From Actinostola sp. cb2023 (Eukaryota; Cnidaria; Anthozoa; Actiniaria; Actinostolidae): DNA of 64,000 nt. The position numbers and the translations under genes were made by a program. The notes beneath the pieces were generated by a model that did no database searches, had not been told where the DNA came from, and saw nothing but the letters and a program-made list of their open reading frames with translations. This document shows, in pieces, positions 1 through 11,563 of this stretch. Every line of letters begins with the position of its first letter. Position 1 is the first letter of the stretch. Location of the stretch: NCBI GenBank assembly GCA_033675265.1, contig JAUJYZ010000259.1, forward strand, positions 148,201-212,200. The letters run 5' to 3'.

Positions 1-1693
1 AACCACAAGTAAACTGACTTACAGGTCCGATTTCTGGGCATTAGTTCAATTTGTTTTCCATAAAAATCAAAAATGCGTGTTTTTGACGCAATTTTACACC
101 TCGAAAATGACCGACATTTGACTTGGATTTTCTTCCAAAATACATCCTTGCGAAACAAAATGCCACTTTCTCAGCAAACTTCCATCTCTCTTCTTGATAT
201 ATTCGTGAATTTTTCCCTCTCTCTTCCTTAAAGGGGCAATGTCACGCCGACGCATGCGCGTTAAAAACCATAACAATAACAATCACAAACGGTTTGAAAG
301 CCTAAAGCCGATACTGGTGCCAAAGCCGATCAAATAAATAAATATTACTGCAGATATTTATATAGTATAGTCCAGTTCAACAGAAGCTTGGTTTAAATGA
401 TGTCCTTCAAGCTGTCGAATATCACTGAATCAACAAGTCGTCACAGTGAAATTACAAATGCTGTGGCCTTTTATTCTTTTATAATAAATTCGCACAGAAC
501 ATTCAGAATATGACAGCAAATTAGATCCCTATTAGAACATATAAATTGTGAGGAAAAATCAAAACAATTACGAAACAAACCTTGTGAGAATAGCTCGCTT
601 CGATCAACCTCAAAGTGCGAGTCCAACCGTCGATACGACTACGTTATATTCCGAGTGAAACGAGAAACGAAGCGATAGCTGAATCGTTTTGAAATTTCCC
701 CGAGGTCTTCAGTCTATTCCATGTCTCATAAACAGTCCAAGGGACATTGCATTGCAATTGCTTTCTTCACAAAGCTCTGTCAAGCTTCTTGTCGGCGACA
801 ACCGATCGAGGCCTTCGAGAATGTCTTCTTCTAACCTCTGCAACTCATCGGGTTGTAAAGAAGGCCACAAGCTTCCCAACGAATAGAATTAATATTGTAG
901 AAGAAAAAAAATATTTGTTACACTGTATAAAGGACGATGAAATACAACTTATTTAGAAGATTTGAACCGCTTCACACATCTCTCGCATATTGAACTTGAT
1001 TTTAGTCCACCGTGGACCGAATTCAAGATTTAGATTAATTAGTGCCCAGGCCACCTCGACCACGATCCGTGACATTGCCCCTTTAACTCGCCGAACAATA
1101 GCCATTTCCTTAGGACCACTTTCGCTAATACGTGTTTTCCTTCTGCACACCCGAAAAGGTTGCCGGGAATTTTCGACAAAAAGCATCCCGCCCTCTTTTA
1201 TAGAGTGCCGAGTCACTAGGTTCTACAGGCAAAATATTGCACCGGTTGCATTCTTTACAAGTCCAAAGTCGCCAAAAATGCCTTTGTAGGTCCTGCAATC
1301 CACCACAGAACAACCAGAGAGACGATTTCACAGTTGAGTCCACCATTTTGAATTTCGTAATGGCAGTGCCGACATGTCTTCGTGAAAATCGTTTCTCACT
1401 GCTGGGTTCTTTCAGCAGAACGGTCTCTACCACACCAGTCAAGCTTAATGATGCTGTCCTGGGGGCTTCTGTGGTGAATAATGGCTATTTGGCCTCTTCG
1501 AGTAGTGAACACTACTAGCCCGAACGAGCTCCCAAGAAGAAAGACGGCACACTTGAAGACGCGAGCCCACAGGCATTCAGAACTGTCAAGATTTCCATGG
1601 AAACCCCTTATATGGAATCGAAATTTCCTACGACTTGATTAGTTCCAGAAAATCGCTAAAAAACTCAAAATAGCTCAGGAGCGAATGGGTTAA
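1..1693. repeat. Family A TTAA-flanked inverted-repeat element, copy 1 (cut by window start)
   Basis: Six other copies of this roughly 1 kb element are visible. Complete copies begin TTAACCCATTCGCTCC and end GGAGCGAATGGGTTAA, i.e. inverted termini with CCC...GGG ends and a TTAA target. This copy lacks its left end and is enlarged by an element nested at 228-1086. The TTAA target and CCC/GGG ends are known of piggyBac-type (and partly Kolobok-type) elements; the assignment is inference because no transposase is present. Short open frames inside match between copies only because the DNA matches, with indels that ignore frame. Confidence 0.8.
228..1086. mobile_element. TTAA element C' nested inside family A copy 1
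   Basis: The element runs from TTAA at 228-231 to TTAA at 1083-1086, with inverted ends AGGGGCAATGTCAC and GTGACATTGCCCCT. Other A copies read straight through this spot (CTTCCTTAACTCGCC at about 3536), so the empty site is seen directly and the target duplication is exactly TTAA. Its ends resemble those of the larger element at 49481-50624. Interior is AT-rich with no recognisable protein. Confidence 0.85.
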
Positions 1694-1698
1694 GATGA

Positions 1699-1935
1699 AA
1701 TGCGTATCAGAAAGTATGCTGTTATATTATTATTCTTTGTTCTCAAAAGAAGCGAAGTCAGAGTCTTTATGTGAGACGGAATGCGTATCAGAAACTACGA
1801 TGTTATATCAGTATTCTTTGTTCCAAAAGAATCGAAGTCATGAGTCTTTATGAGAGATGGAATGCGTATCTGAAACTATCCTGTTATTATCAGTATTCAT
1901 GGAAGTCAGAGTCTAGCGGCGAATCTATTGTATTT
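1699..1935. repeat. Tandem repeat, about 81-bp unit, three copies
   Basis: The phrase ATGCGTATCAGAAA starts at 1700 and 1781 and, with one change, at 1862, giving an 81-bp period. Copies differ by substitutions and small indels. The third copy decays into unrelated sequence. No coding sense. Confidence 0.75.
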
Positions 1936-2069
1936 ACACGGTATTTACGGCTTCAAATTTTTCGGAAGCATAACGAAGATATCTATCTACACACCTACGA
2001 ATACGAATACAATCGATTCCGTGATTCATTCACTGATAAATAACGTAGCGCTTCGTCCGCTCTACGTAG

Positions 2070-2640
2070 CATAAATTTCTGTGATGATCATTTTTCTAGT
2101 AGCTTATGAGCATAAATTTATGTCCTGTGATGATCATTTTTCTAGTAGCTCAGAGAGCATAAATTTATGTCCTGTGATGATCATTTTTCTAGTAGCTCAG
2201 AGAACATAAATTTATGTCCTGTGATGATCATTTTTCTAGTAGCTTATGAGCATAAATTTATGTCCTGTGATGATCATTTTTCTAGTAGCTCAGAGAGCAT
2301 AAATTTATGTCCTGTGATGATCATTTTTCTAGTAGCTCAGAGAGCATAAATTGATGTCCTGTGATGATCATTTTTCTAGTAGCTCAGAGAACATAAATTT
2401 ATGTCCTGTGATGATCATTTTTCTAGTAGCTCAGAGAACATAAATTTATGTCCTGTGATGATCATTTTTCTAGTAGCTTATGAGCATAAATTTATGTCCT
2501 ATGATGATCATTTTTCTAGTAGCTTATAGAGCATAAATTTATGTCCTGTGATGATCATTTTTCTAGTAGCTCAGAGAACATAAATTTATGTCCTGTGATG
2601 TACATTTTTCTAGTAGCTTATGAGCATAAATTTATGTACA
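2070..2640. repeat. Tandem array of a ~47-bp unit, about 12 copies
   Basis: The core TGATGATCATTTTTCTAGTA recurs every 46-47 bp, each followed by variants of AGCTCAGAGAGCATAAATTT. Single-base variants (CTTATGAG versus CTCAGAGA) alternate between units. The unit length is not a multiple of three, so the short frame across it changes phase with each unit and is not a gene. From 2641 to 3175 the DNA is AT-rich with nothing recognised. Confidence 0.9.
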
Positions 2641-3175
2641 TAAAATGCAAATGAAACTCTTAATAAAAAAATATAGACTTGAGTGTAGTAAATGGGCATT
2701 TTTTGAATTATCTCATTAAAAAAATAGAATTGCCTGTTTACAGACTTTTTAAATAGATACATTAACATTATATCAAACATTTTGTCAATCTGTTGTTTTA
2801 GAACTCTTTTTAATTTTTGATTCAGAGATTATTCATAAATATGACCAAAATTGGCAATATTAAAATCACTTTTTGGGTATTGAAAAACCTGTAAGTACAA
2901 TGCACAAAATGGGTCAATTATGAAATGTTAAGGCACGAAACAAACTTCAATTGATACAATATTGACCATTTTTACCATGGCCAACACCAAATGATTTTGC
3001 GAGGGAAATCCATTTTATTAAATTGTTCTAATTTGGACAATAAATGTATATTGGTTGTTTCAAAAAAGATTTAAAACCTGCTAAATTGGACATTTTTATA
3101 TGTTGATATTCATGTACTTTTTGGTAAACGTCAATTTTATACATTTTTTGTCTCCTGTGCAATCAAAAACGTCCT

Positions 3176-4198
3176 TAACCCATTCGCTCCTACACCGGCC
3201 GAAACCGGCCGTAAACATCGATAGTGCTTTGAAAAATTCTAACTTTCTGAATTTTCGTAACATCGATCTCATGGCCAGTTATTAGTGACAACTAGATAAC
3301 TCTTCATATTTTAACCTCAAGTAAACTGACTTACAGGTCCGATTTCTGGGCATTAGTTCAATTTGTTTTCCATAAAAATCAAAAATGCGTGTTTTTGACG
3401 CAATTTTACACCTCGAAAATGACCGACATTTGACTTGGATTTTCTTCCAAAATACATCCTTGCGAAACAAAACGCCACTTTCTCAGCAAACTTCCATCTC
3501 TCTTCTTGATATCGTCGTGAATTTTGCCCTCTCTTTTCCTTAACTCGCCGAACAATAGCCATTTCCTTAGGACCACTTTCGCTAACACGTGTTTTCCTTC
3601 TGCACGCCCGAAAAGGATGCCGGGAAACATCCGGGAATTTCGGCATAGATCTCCCCCGAAAATCCCTCTTTTTTAAGAATATATAGAGTGTCGAGCCACT
3701 CGGTCCTACAGGCAAAATATTGCACCGGTTGCATTCTTTACAAGTCCAAAGTCGCCAAAAATGCCTTTGTAGGTCCTGGAATCCACCACAGAAAGACCAG
3801 AGAGACGATTTCACAATTGAGTCCGCCATTTTGAATTTCCAAACGGCAAAGTCGAAATCTGTTCGTGAATTCGTATCTAAACTCCTGAGTTCTTCCAGGA
3901 GAACGGTCTCTACCACACCAGTCAAGCTTAATGATGCTGTCCTGGGGGCTTCTGTGGTGAATAATGGCTATAAACACTCTAAAAATGCAAAATTGACCGC
4001 TCCTAGTAGCTACGAGATGCTGTTCCTCGCGGAGATTCACGACAAGAGAAAGATTACATCAGAACCTGAGCCCGTGGGCTTTCAGAACTGTCAAGATTTC
4101 CATGGAAACCCCTTATATGGAATCGAAATTTCCTACGACGTGATTAGGTCCAGAAAATCGCTAAAAAACGCAAAATAGCTCAGGAGCGAATGGGTTAA
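3176..4198. repeat. Family A element, copy 2 (complete)
   Basis: Complete 1023-bp copy bounded by TTAA at 3176-3179 and 4195-4198 with inverted ends ACCCATTCGCTCC / GGAGCGAATGGGT. It contains the empty site corresponding to the nested insertion in copy 1. A 190-codon minus-strand frame inside it has equivalents in other copies that are shifted or stopped, so it is not supported as a gene. Confidence 0.85.
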
Positions 4199-4806
4199 TG
4201 GGTATTTCAAAGGGTAAAAATGGTTGAGTGCATAAGTGCAAAAATAACTTTTAACTTGTTGATATGTCGTTTTGGGGCATGAAAAACATTTTGACTGTAC
4301 TGTATTGCTATTGCTAAACTAGTCTAATTAGACAGTTCTCAAGAGTAGTAATTTGGCCTTCCACATTTCAAACTCTATTGATAACTTTGTTCATGCAGAT
4401 CAAGAGTGTTGAAGACCATCCATTTAATACTTTATTTTTATTACAGGAACTTGTTCTGTTTATCAAGGGCTGTAACAAGTCAAATTACAGGTGAAATGTA
4501 TTTATGTTTATCTGCGGAACACTGTTCTTAAAGTTATAAGAAAAGTGCTTTGGATGTTACCGTATTCACAGGCGTATAAGCCGCACACCAAGTTTGGTGA
4601 CGCAAATTTTGGGGGAAAAAAGTTCATTCCGCATGAGTGACTTTGCACGTGAAAAACAACACGTAATTATGCACATTTTTGCGATGTTTGCTTTAAATGT
4701 ACATCAATATTCACCACTGATTCACGTGTCTGCTAGCTTGCTGCTGAGATGAAGAGTTTCTTTCCTTTATCAATAACACATAAATAAAGTAAATATATTC
4801 AGGACG
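4199..4806. other. No feature recognised
   Basis: AT-rich sequence without a supported gene. The stretch near 4565-4650 resembles the stretch near 9095-9150 just outside the other end of the fold-back element, so it may itself be an older repeat. Confidence 0.4.
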
Positions 4807-5343
4807 TACAGTACCGCCTAAAAGTATTGCAACAGCTAAGAACCGCAATTGCGTCGCAAAAAGACTTCTTAAAGAGAACCGCAATTTGCGGACGTTTGCG
4901 GTTTTCTCTTGCGCCTCGGCCATTATTCATAAAAACCGCAAGTTGCGTTTCAGGGCATAAGACAATAGAACGCAATAATACGCAAAATTAATTGATTCGC
5001 CCGCAAAGATAATATATTCGTTTGAGTTGAAGCTCAAATGTGCAAGAATTCCACAACAAATCAGTCGATTATTCGAAAAAGATGAAAGCACTTTATGTTT
5101 TATATGTTTTGACGAACAAATTACGAACAAATTACGAAAATTATTCACTGACAGCCGCTCTGATCGGTCTTTAGATTTGGAATTCATGTCTTAAGACATC
5201 TTAAAATTATACCTTATATGAGGAACTAAAGTTAGGAGTATGAAGATATCGAACTTGACTTTCTCAAGTTAGTGACCGGTTCGATGCGGTTCACGCTGCA
5301 CGCGTGGCTGGTGTCACACAACACCAAACCAAACTAACAAGTA
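4807..5343. mobile_element. TA-flanked element D1, left copy
   Basis: A roughly 533-bp body between TA dinucleotides at 4807-4808 and 5342-5343. One end is CAGTACCGCCTAAAAGTATT, a Tc1/mariner-style CAGT end beside TA; the other end reads GTTTGGTTTAGTTTGTT-like sequence on the complementary strand and is not a matching inverted repeat. A near-identical inverted copy lies at 6962-7526. No transposase seen. Superfamily assignment is inference. Confidence 0.7.
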
Positions 5344-5616
5344 CAGTACCGCCTAAAAGTATTGCAACAGCCAAGAACCGCAATTGCGTTTATTTTGCGG
5401 TTTGCGGCCGGTTTGCGGCGCAAAAAGAAACCGCAAAACAAAATGGCGTCCAAACTCATTAAAAACTGAACACCGCAAATTGCGCTTTCTTTTAGAAGTC
5501 TTTTTGCGCTTTCATTGTTCGTGTGCGAGTTGCGTGAATTGCGAATAAATTATCTTTGCGTTTTTAGTCGATCTACGATCTTACAGTTACATGTAGACTT
5601 TCAATCATTTCAACAA

Positions 5617-6126
5617 CTAGGCGCTCTACTAGCGTGAACTTGGGCTTCTTAATAAAGCTGTTTTGATAGATTTTAAATGTGAAACCTAATAGCTTGTATC
5701 ATCATACAGAAGTAGTTTTAGCCTACATGTATTACTTGCAGAATTTAAGTCACTCGTTGCGTAACTCAGTAGAGCATACATACGTAATTAGCTTCAACAC
5801 TCACACTCCTAGCTGACAGCTGCATGGCGAAGCACATTTCGATTACCTTGCAAGAAACGATTTCACAAACTCGATAAAATTACGATCCAGTTAAGCCACA
5901 GACATCTGTTAGAAATACACTTTCAGACAGTATTGCAAGGCCAAAAAGTATTCTCTAGGATATTTGCATATTTACTAAGCAGTATTAATGAATGACTCGA
6001 CTGGCTCGAGCAAGGGAGCATGGCAAAATCCTTTTTGAATGCTGCTGGTGATTTGATTTATCGTTACGTACGTCTGCCATCTTGAATTTCGTTGATAAGC
6101 TGCTGACCACAACTTCTGTATACTCA

Positions 6127-6157
<31 letters not shown>

Positions 6158-6255
6158 GCGCATGCGCTATGGTGACCACTTGCAGATTTGGCGTAGAAAC
6201 ACAAAAATAACCGTCTGTAATCTTAGACTTGGGCATTCCACAGGAAGCCCAAGTA
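5617..6255. mobile_element. Insertion in the left arm of D2
   Basis: The right arm near 8800-8820 reads continuously across this point, so about 640 bp is extra on the left. Both edges carry the phrase ACTTGGGCTTC or its complement GAAGCCCAAGT, suggesting inverted ends. Exact boundaries and target duplication are not resolved. No gene recognised. Confidence 0.45.
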
Positions 6256-6961
6256 ATAACAACCAAAGAACTCGTAGTAATGCTCGGAAACTCATGCAAT
6301 TCCCGGTATAGTCGTAGGCTGAGGATAAAACATCGCAACTTCTAAAATAGATTTTGTAATCACTGTGAAAAACATACGCATGACTTGTCGTGACCGTGCA
6401 GGTTTTTTTCCACAGGATTCGAGTCCGTCCATTTACTCGCCCAAAGTAACAAGCTGTTACTAGTAGATCGGTCAACGATTACTAAATCAGCTAGAAACCT
6501 GAAACTTTTCATCTCTAAAACACAATGCTGTGATTTATGAAAACACAAATGCCGAGATTTACGATGTTGGTGAATTGTAGACAGTTTGATTGACACATGG
6601 TGTGTTGAACCCGTGAGAATGTACGGGAAGCTTGGGAACTTTATACAAACTAGTCAGATAAACTCTGAAATGCGACAAAATGTATTTCAAAAAGAACTTT
6701 TACATTAGATACGGTTACTTTTGCTCATTTGGTAAATCAAAACGACCAGAGAACGACTCATCAAACTATCAAACATAACCAAGCTCAAGGTGTGAAATGT
6801 TTGTTTACGATTACGAAGTGAGTTCTTGAGAATATTATTATTCACATAAACGACTTGTTTGATCCTAAATCTTTTTGCTCAAAGGCCTTTATTACCAAAT
6901 GAAAAACATTTATTTGGAATCTGGATGAATCTGAACATTTCTCAAACACTTTTTTCAGAGA

Positions 6962-7526
6962 TACTTGTTAGTTTGGTTTGGTGTTGTGTGACACCAGCCA
7001 CGCGTGCAGCGTGAACCGGATCGAACCGGTCACGAACTGAGAAAGTCAAGTTCGATATCTTCATACTCCTAACTTTAGTTCCTCATAAGGTATAATTTTA
7101 AGATGTCTTAAGACATGAATTCCAAATCTAAAGACCGATCAGAGCGGCTGTCAGTGAATAATTTTCATAAACTTGTCATCCGGCTTCGCGTTTCAGCGAA
7201 CGACAGACGTAATTTGTTCGTCAAAACATATAAAACATAAAGTGCTTTCATCTTTTTCGAATAATCGACTGATTTGTTGTGGAATCCTTGCACATTTGAG
7301 CTTCAACTCAAACGAATATATTATCTTTGCGGGTGAATCAATTAATTTTGCGTATTATTGCGTTCTATTGTCTTATGCGGTGAAACGCAAATTGCGGTTT
7401 TTATGAATAATGGCCGAGGCGCAAGAGAAAACCGCAAACGTCCGCAAATTGCGGTTCTCTTTAAGAAGTCTTTTTGCGGCGCAATTGCGGTTCTTAGCTG
7501 TTGCAATACTTTTAGGCGGTACTGTA
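6962..7526. mobile_element. Element D1, right copy, at the tip of the D2 palindrome
   Basis: Flanked by TA at 6962-6963 and 7525-7526. The bases outside are the two arms of the D2 hairpin, CTTTTTTCAGAGA and TCTCTGAAAAAAG, so the element sits at the symmetry centre. It is the inverted equivalent of 4807-5343, with a small internal difference near 7165-7210. Confidence 0.75.
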
Positions 7527-8009
7527 TCTCTGAAAAAAGTGTTTGAGAAATGTTCAGATTCATCCAGATTCCAAATAAATGTTTTTCATTTGGTAATAAA
7601 GGCCTTTGAGCAAAAAGATTTAGGATCAAACAAGTCGTTTATGTGAATAATAATATTCTCAAGAACTCACTTTGTAATCGTAAACAAACATTTCACACCT
7701 TGAGCTTGGTTATGTTTGATAGTTTGATGAGTCGTTCTCTGGTCGTTTTGATTTACCAAATGAGCAAAAGTAACCGTATCTAATGTAAAAGTTCTTTTTG
7801 AAATACATTTTGTCGCATTTCAGAGTTTATCTGGGCATTTATCTGACTAGTTTGTATAAAGTTCCCAAGCTTCCCGTACATTCTCACGGGTTCAACACAC
7901 CATGTGTCAATCAAACTGTCTACAATTCACCAACATCGTAAATCTCGGCATTTGTGTTTTCATAAATCACAGCGTTGTGTTTTAGAGATGAAAAGTTTCA
8001 GGTTTCTAG

Positions 8010-8557
8010 CATGCTCGAGGATCCAGCGGTTTTTGTCCGCGCTCCGAAGTCACCGGCCGAAACAACCCGCTGGATAAATTACCTACTAGTACGAGTTCTG
8101 GGGCGTGATACGCTCTCAAGCGGTTTAGTATACATGTAGCTCGCATTTCAGACCCTAAAGAAATGTCAAAAATCAAGTGATAACTGAAGTCCAGATTGTC
8201 CATATACGCTGAAAATTCTGTATTCCGTACTCGTGGTGCGTATTAAACGCTTCGAGAACCATGAAGGTCCATGAACTGTTCTGGCTTTAGGAAATCGATC
8301 CCGGGGAAAAACTAGAGTACGTGATCGATCGCATCACGCAAATGCATTTCTTTAAAACATCCGTCAACATGGACGCTATCTTTGAAAATTATGGTCGAGT
8401 TTTGATTGGCCCTCTTTTTTACCATCAAAAAGAGGGCCAATCAAAATCAAGATTCGTATCACGCCACAGAACTCGTAATAGCAGGTAATTTATCCAGCGG
8501 GTTGTTTCGGCCGGTGACTTCGGAGCGCGGAGAAAAACCGCTGGATCCTCGAGCATG
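8010..8557. mobile_element. MULE-like MITE with ~100-bp inverted repeats and 9-bp target duplication
   Basis: Ends are CATGCTCGAGGATCCAGCGG and its reverse complement; pairing continues about 100 bp inward with few changes. Direct repeats GGTTTCTAG flank it at 8001-8009 and 8558-8566. The paired arm of D2 (near 6489-6500) lacks the insertion and has one copy of this target, confirming it. A 9-bp duplication with long terminal repeats is characteristic of Mutator-like elements. The middle (about 8400-8445) has its own small hairpin around GATTGGCCCTCTTTTT. No transposase. Confidence 0.85.
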
Positions 8558-10225
8558 GGTTTCTAGCTGATTTAGTAATCGTTGACCGATCAGTAATACT
8601 AGTAACAGCTTGTTACTTTGGGCGAGTAAATGGACGGACTCGAATCCTGTGGGGAAAAACCTGCACGGTCACGGCAACTCATGCGTATGTTTTTCACAGT
8701 CATTACAAAATCTATTTTAGAAGTTGCGATGTTTTATCCTCAGCCTACGACTATACCGGGAATTGCATGAGTTTCCGAGCATTACTACGAGTTGTTTGGT
8801 TGTTATTGTTGAAATGATTGAAAGTCTACATGTAACTGTAAGATCGTAGATCGACTAAAAACGCAAAGATAATTTATTTGCAATTCACGCAACTCGCACA
8901 CGAACAATGAAAGCGCAAAAAGACTTCTAAAAGAAAGCGCAATTTGCGGTGTTCAGTTTTTAATGAGTTTGGACGCCATTTTGTTTTGCGGTTTCTTTTT
9001 GCGCCGCAAACCGGCCGCACGCAAACCGCAAACCGCAAAATAAACGCAATTGCGGTTCTTGGCTGTTGCAATACTTTTAGGCGGTACTGTATATTCGCAG
9101 ATAAGCCACACCCCGAGTTTGCCAACGCAAATTTCGGTAAAAAAGTTTTTTTGAATAAAACTAGACATTGCTATGGGCAATGTACACTTGTGCCCTGTTG
9201 GGAATGAGCTGACTGACATGCTTCAAGAATTGGGATCCCTGTGGAAGTGTGGATTTCAAAGTTTGTGTACGAGGTCGAGTTTGATTTTCGCTTGAAAGCT
9301 TCCCTTTTCTACCTTGTTCTTCAAATACTTGCTAGAAATAAAGATTGATAGTTATTTGAAGGTTTGAGGCGTATTTTAATAGTGGCTTTCGGGCACGGTT
9401 GTTTTCGCCTGAACAGTTCAGACGTACATGACTTGTTTAATAGAAAACATTACATGTAATAATGAAAATGGCAATCGATACACAAATGCAATAATGCAAG
9501 GAGTTCAAGTCCAATTCATCTTCAAGTTCATAGATATAAAAAGCATACTGTATATTTACCATACATGTATATAATCTTGACTGATTGTCAGTTCGTCAGT
9601 CTCTCCGGAAGACTCATTGCTTTCAACTACATTTGTATTTTTTGCCATTCTGGATCGGATCAGTTATCCAGCCTCCATGCTAGGTTTGTAATGCTTCAGT
9701 TTAACTTCAAGTTTGTATAACTGATAAAGATTTTCAAGGCTTCCATGTGTCTCTGTTTCAGTTCGCGAATATCAGCATGTTGACAGTTTTATCGAGCGAA
9801 GCTCATGGCATTGCTGGTCTCCGTTCGTGTGGCGAGTCCAAAATAGCCATCTTCTTCGACTTCGTAAGACACGATCGAAGGGGTGGCAATCTCAAATTTG
9901 AAGATCTTCTCGTCTTTACACTCAACTTGACACCGACGAGTAAAAAGTGCAATATTTCGCTCGTGAAACTCCACATGAATCGCAGAAGCCTTCCTCGCTT
10001 TGTCTAAAATACAAAATGTCATCTCGATAGCATTGCACAACTTTGAAACAAATAAAAAATACTCGCTGTAGATTATACCTCGTGCCTCGGCCTACTTTCG
10101 GCATTATCAATTCTAAAATCTAAGGTTCATTAGTGTGCACGTAAGAATGTTATGTTTGAGACACTTGATTGACACATGTGAAATGAAAAACACTTTAGCA
10201 AACCGTTACAATGTAGGTCTTGTAG

Positions 10226-11412
10226 CAGAGGAGGTCTGAATAGTATCCCAGAATGCATTGCGTTTCATATTATATTATCGTTTTTTCGTGACGTCATTAC
10301 TTTCTCACAACCGGCAAGACGACAAGAAGTAATGGCGGCGTTTAGGCCTATTGCTGGTTACTCGGCGCCTGTCTTCGATGATATTCGGTTATTATACGTT
10401 CACTGCGTATCAAAAGAAGAGTTCTCGGTTTCCGTAACCGGCCTGGAAGGGCTTGAAGCTGTTTTTAGGATGGTTCACATCAGTTTTATCGACAAATTCA
10501 GCGAGAAACGTGTTGCGTTGGTCCCTTGCTCGACAACAGACCACAACTATTCGATGGACTCTCTCTTAATAATAAGCTTTATTTAAGCAGGGAACACCTT
10601 CAGCAAGCTGTTCTCCCAGGTGTCCCTGACATCAATAAATATACAATATACATCAATATAATAATTCAAAGGTGTTCGCAGCCCAGCGCTTGTTCGCCTA
10701 ACAACATCGTAACAGTTTACGTCGAGATGCACCAGTGCTTGTCCTCTTCGCGCGTTTCTCTTTGGGTTTATGTGGCGTATTGCCCGTGCTAACATACGTT
10801 CGCTTTGAGCTTTCATCCATAATTCTGAAAAAGTAAAAGTTTATATTAGTTACTGCCTTTTAGCGTATCTATTAGAACACAAGTTATTGATTTCAGCAAC
10901 GAAAGAGTTGTTTTGTCACATGCCGTGACTCGTTGTCACGAATGCTTCAGAGCAATGAAATACGACCACAAGTGTCAAAAAATGTCTAACTTCGGAGCCA
11001 GTAAAACTATCTAAAACGTGGAGTAACTTTGAGTAATTTTATATACAAACGTTCTCCAAGCCTTACAGTACGATAACGTGTTATTAAAATATAAAATACT
11101 CGAGTCAGTAATAAGAATAAAGCGGTTTTTGGTGAGCGCCTATCACTCAAATTTTCAAAGCGTAGTGAATACCCTTCGTAAGCTACTGATTTTTTCAAAA
11201 GACAGCGAGAAAATCATGAAATAAAGTCTTCAGGGAAGTAGTATTAATGCACTGGAAACATGTAATACAAATCTTACCTTCAATGCTGGCGATATTGCTA
11301 AACAAATCTTGCTTGTAAAACACTAACAAATCACATTCTTGAAGACTGGAAGCGTGAACTTCACAACATTTCTCCCGCAATGCATTCTGGGATACTATTC
11401 AGACCTCCTCTG
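10226..11412. mobile_element. 1187-bp terminal-inverted-repeat element with 9-bp target duplication
   Basis: Inverted ends begin CAGAGGAGGTCTGAATAGTA and pair for about 37 bp (10226-10262 with 11376-11412). Direct repeats GTCTTGTAG flank it at 10217-10225 and 11413-11421. The CAGAGG start resembles hAT ends, while 9 bp is more usual for Mutator-like elements, so the superfamily is left open. It contains a possible two-exon minus-strand frame and, at 10332-10586 on the plus strand, an 84-codon frame starting just inside the left terminus; neither protein is recognised. Confidence 0.75.
10583..11380 (-). CDS. Possible two-exon hypothetical protein inside the 10226-11412 element
   Basis: On the minus strand a frame starting with ATG at 11380 runs to a GTAAG donor after 11278. 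A pyrimidine-rich stretch ending in CAG precedes 10824, and from there a frame runs to TAA at 10583. The two are in compatible phase, about 34 plus 80 codons. The second part is basic (segment ERMLARAIRHINPKRNARR), which would fit nucleic-acid binding. I do not recognise the family. It lies wholly within an element with intact ends, so it may be an element gene or a captured one. Splicing is inferred from sequence only and other readings are possible. Confidence 0.3.
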
Positions 11413-11563
11413 GTCTTGTAGTAAAACTGTTAACATGATTGTTAAACTGTCTGAAAAGCGTTAGCACCCTCTAATTTGCCTGCTTAGCATGTAGCCAATG
11501 GCCAATACTTTTACGAGTAACTAACAGTAATAAACACACGAATGATGCACATACTCTTTTATG

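Larger units (their letters stand above)
5344..9089. mobile_element. Fold-back (long hairpin) element D2, CAGTACCGCC termini
   Basis: Starts CAGTACCGCCTAAAAGTATT after a TA at 5342 and ends with its reverse complement before a TA at 9090. The arms pair over most of their length: 5344-5610 with 8830-9089, about 6270-6490 with 8570-8800, and 6490-6961 with 7527-8000. Three differences interrupt pairing: an extra segment near 5617-6255 in the left arm, an element at the tip (6962-7526), and a MULE-like element in the right arm (8010-8557). GC-rich subterminal motifs built on TTTGCGG recur near both ends. No coding region recognised. Confidence 0.75.

Noticed and set aside
2070..2640. CRISPR-like regularly spaced repeat at 47-bp period
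   Set aside because: The whole unit repeats, with no unique spacers, and the context is eukaryotic.
3353..3925. 190-codon minus-strand frame in family A and similar frames in other copies (MTGVVETVLL...)
   Set aside because: It lies wholly in a non-coding repeat. Other copies break it with frame-ignoring indels, and it matches no known protein.
10332..10586. 84-codon frame beginning MAAFRPIAGYSAPVF as a host gene
   Set aside because: It starts with a plausible ATGGCGGCG context but lies inside an element with intact ends and ends without any recognised motif; kept only as a note.
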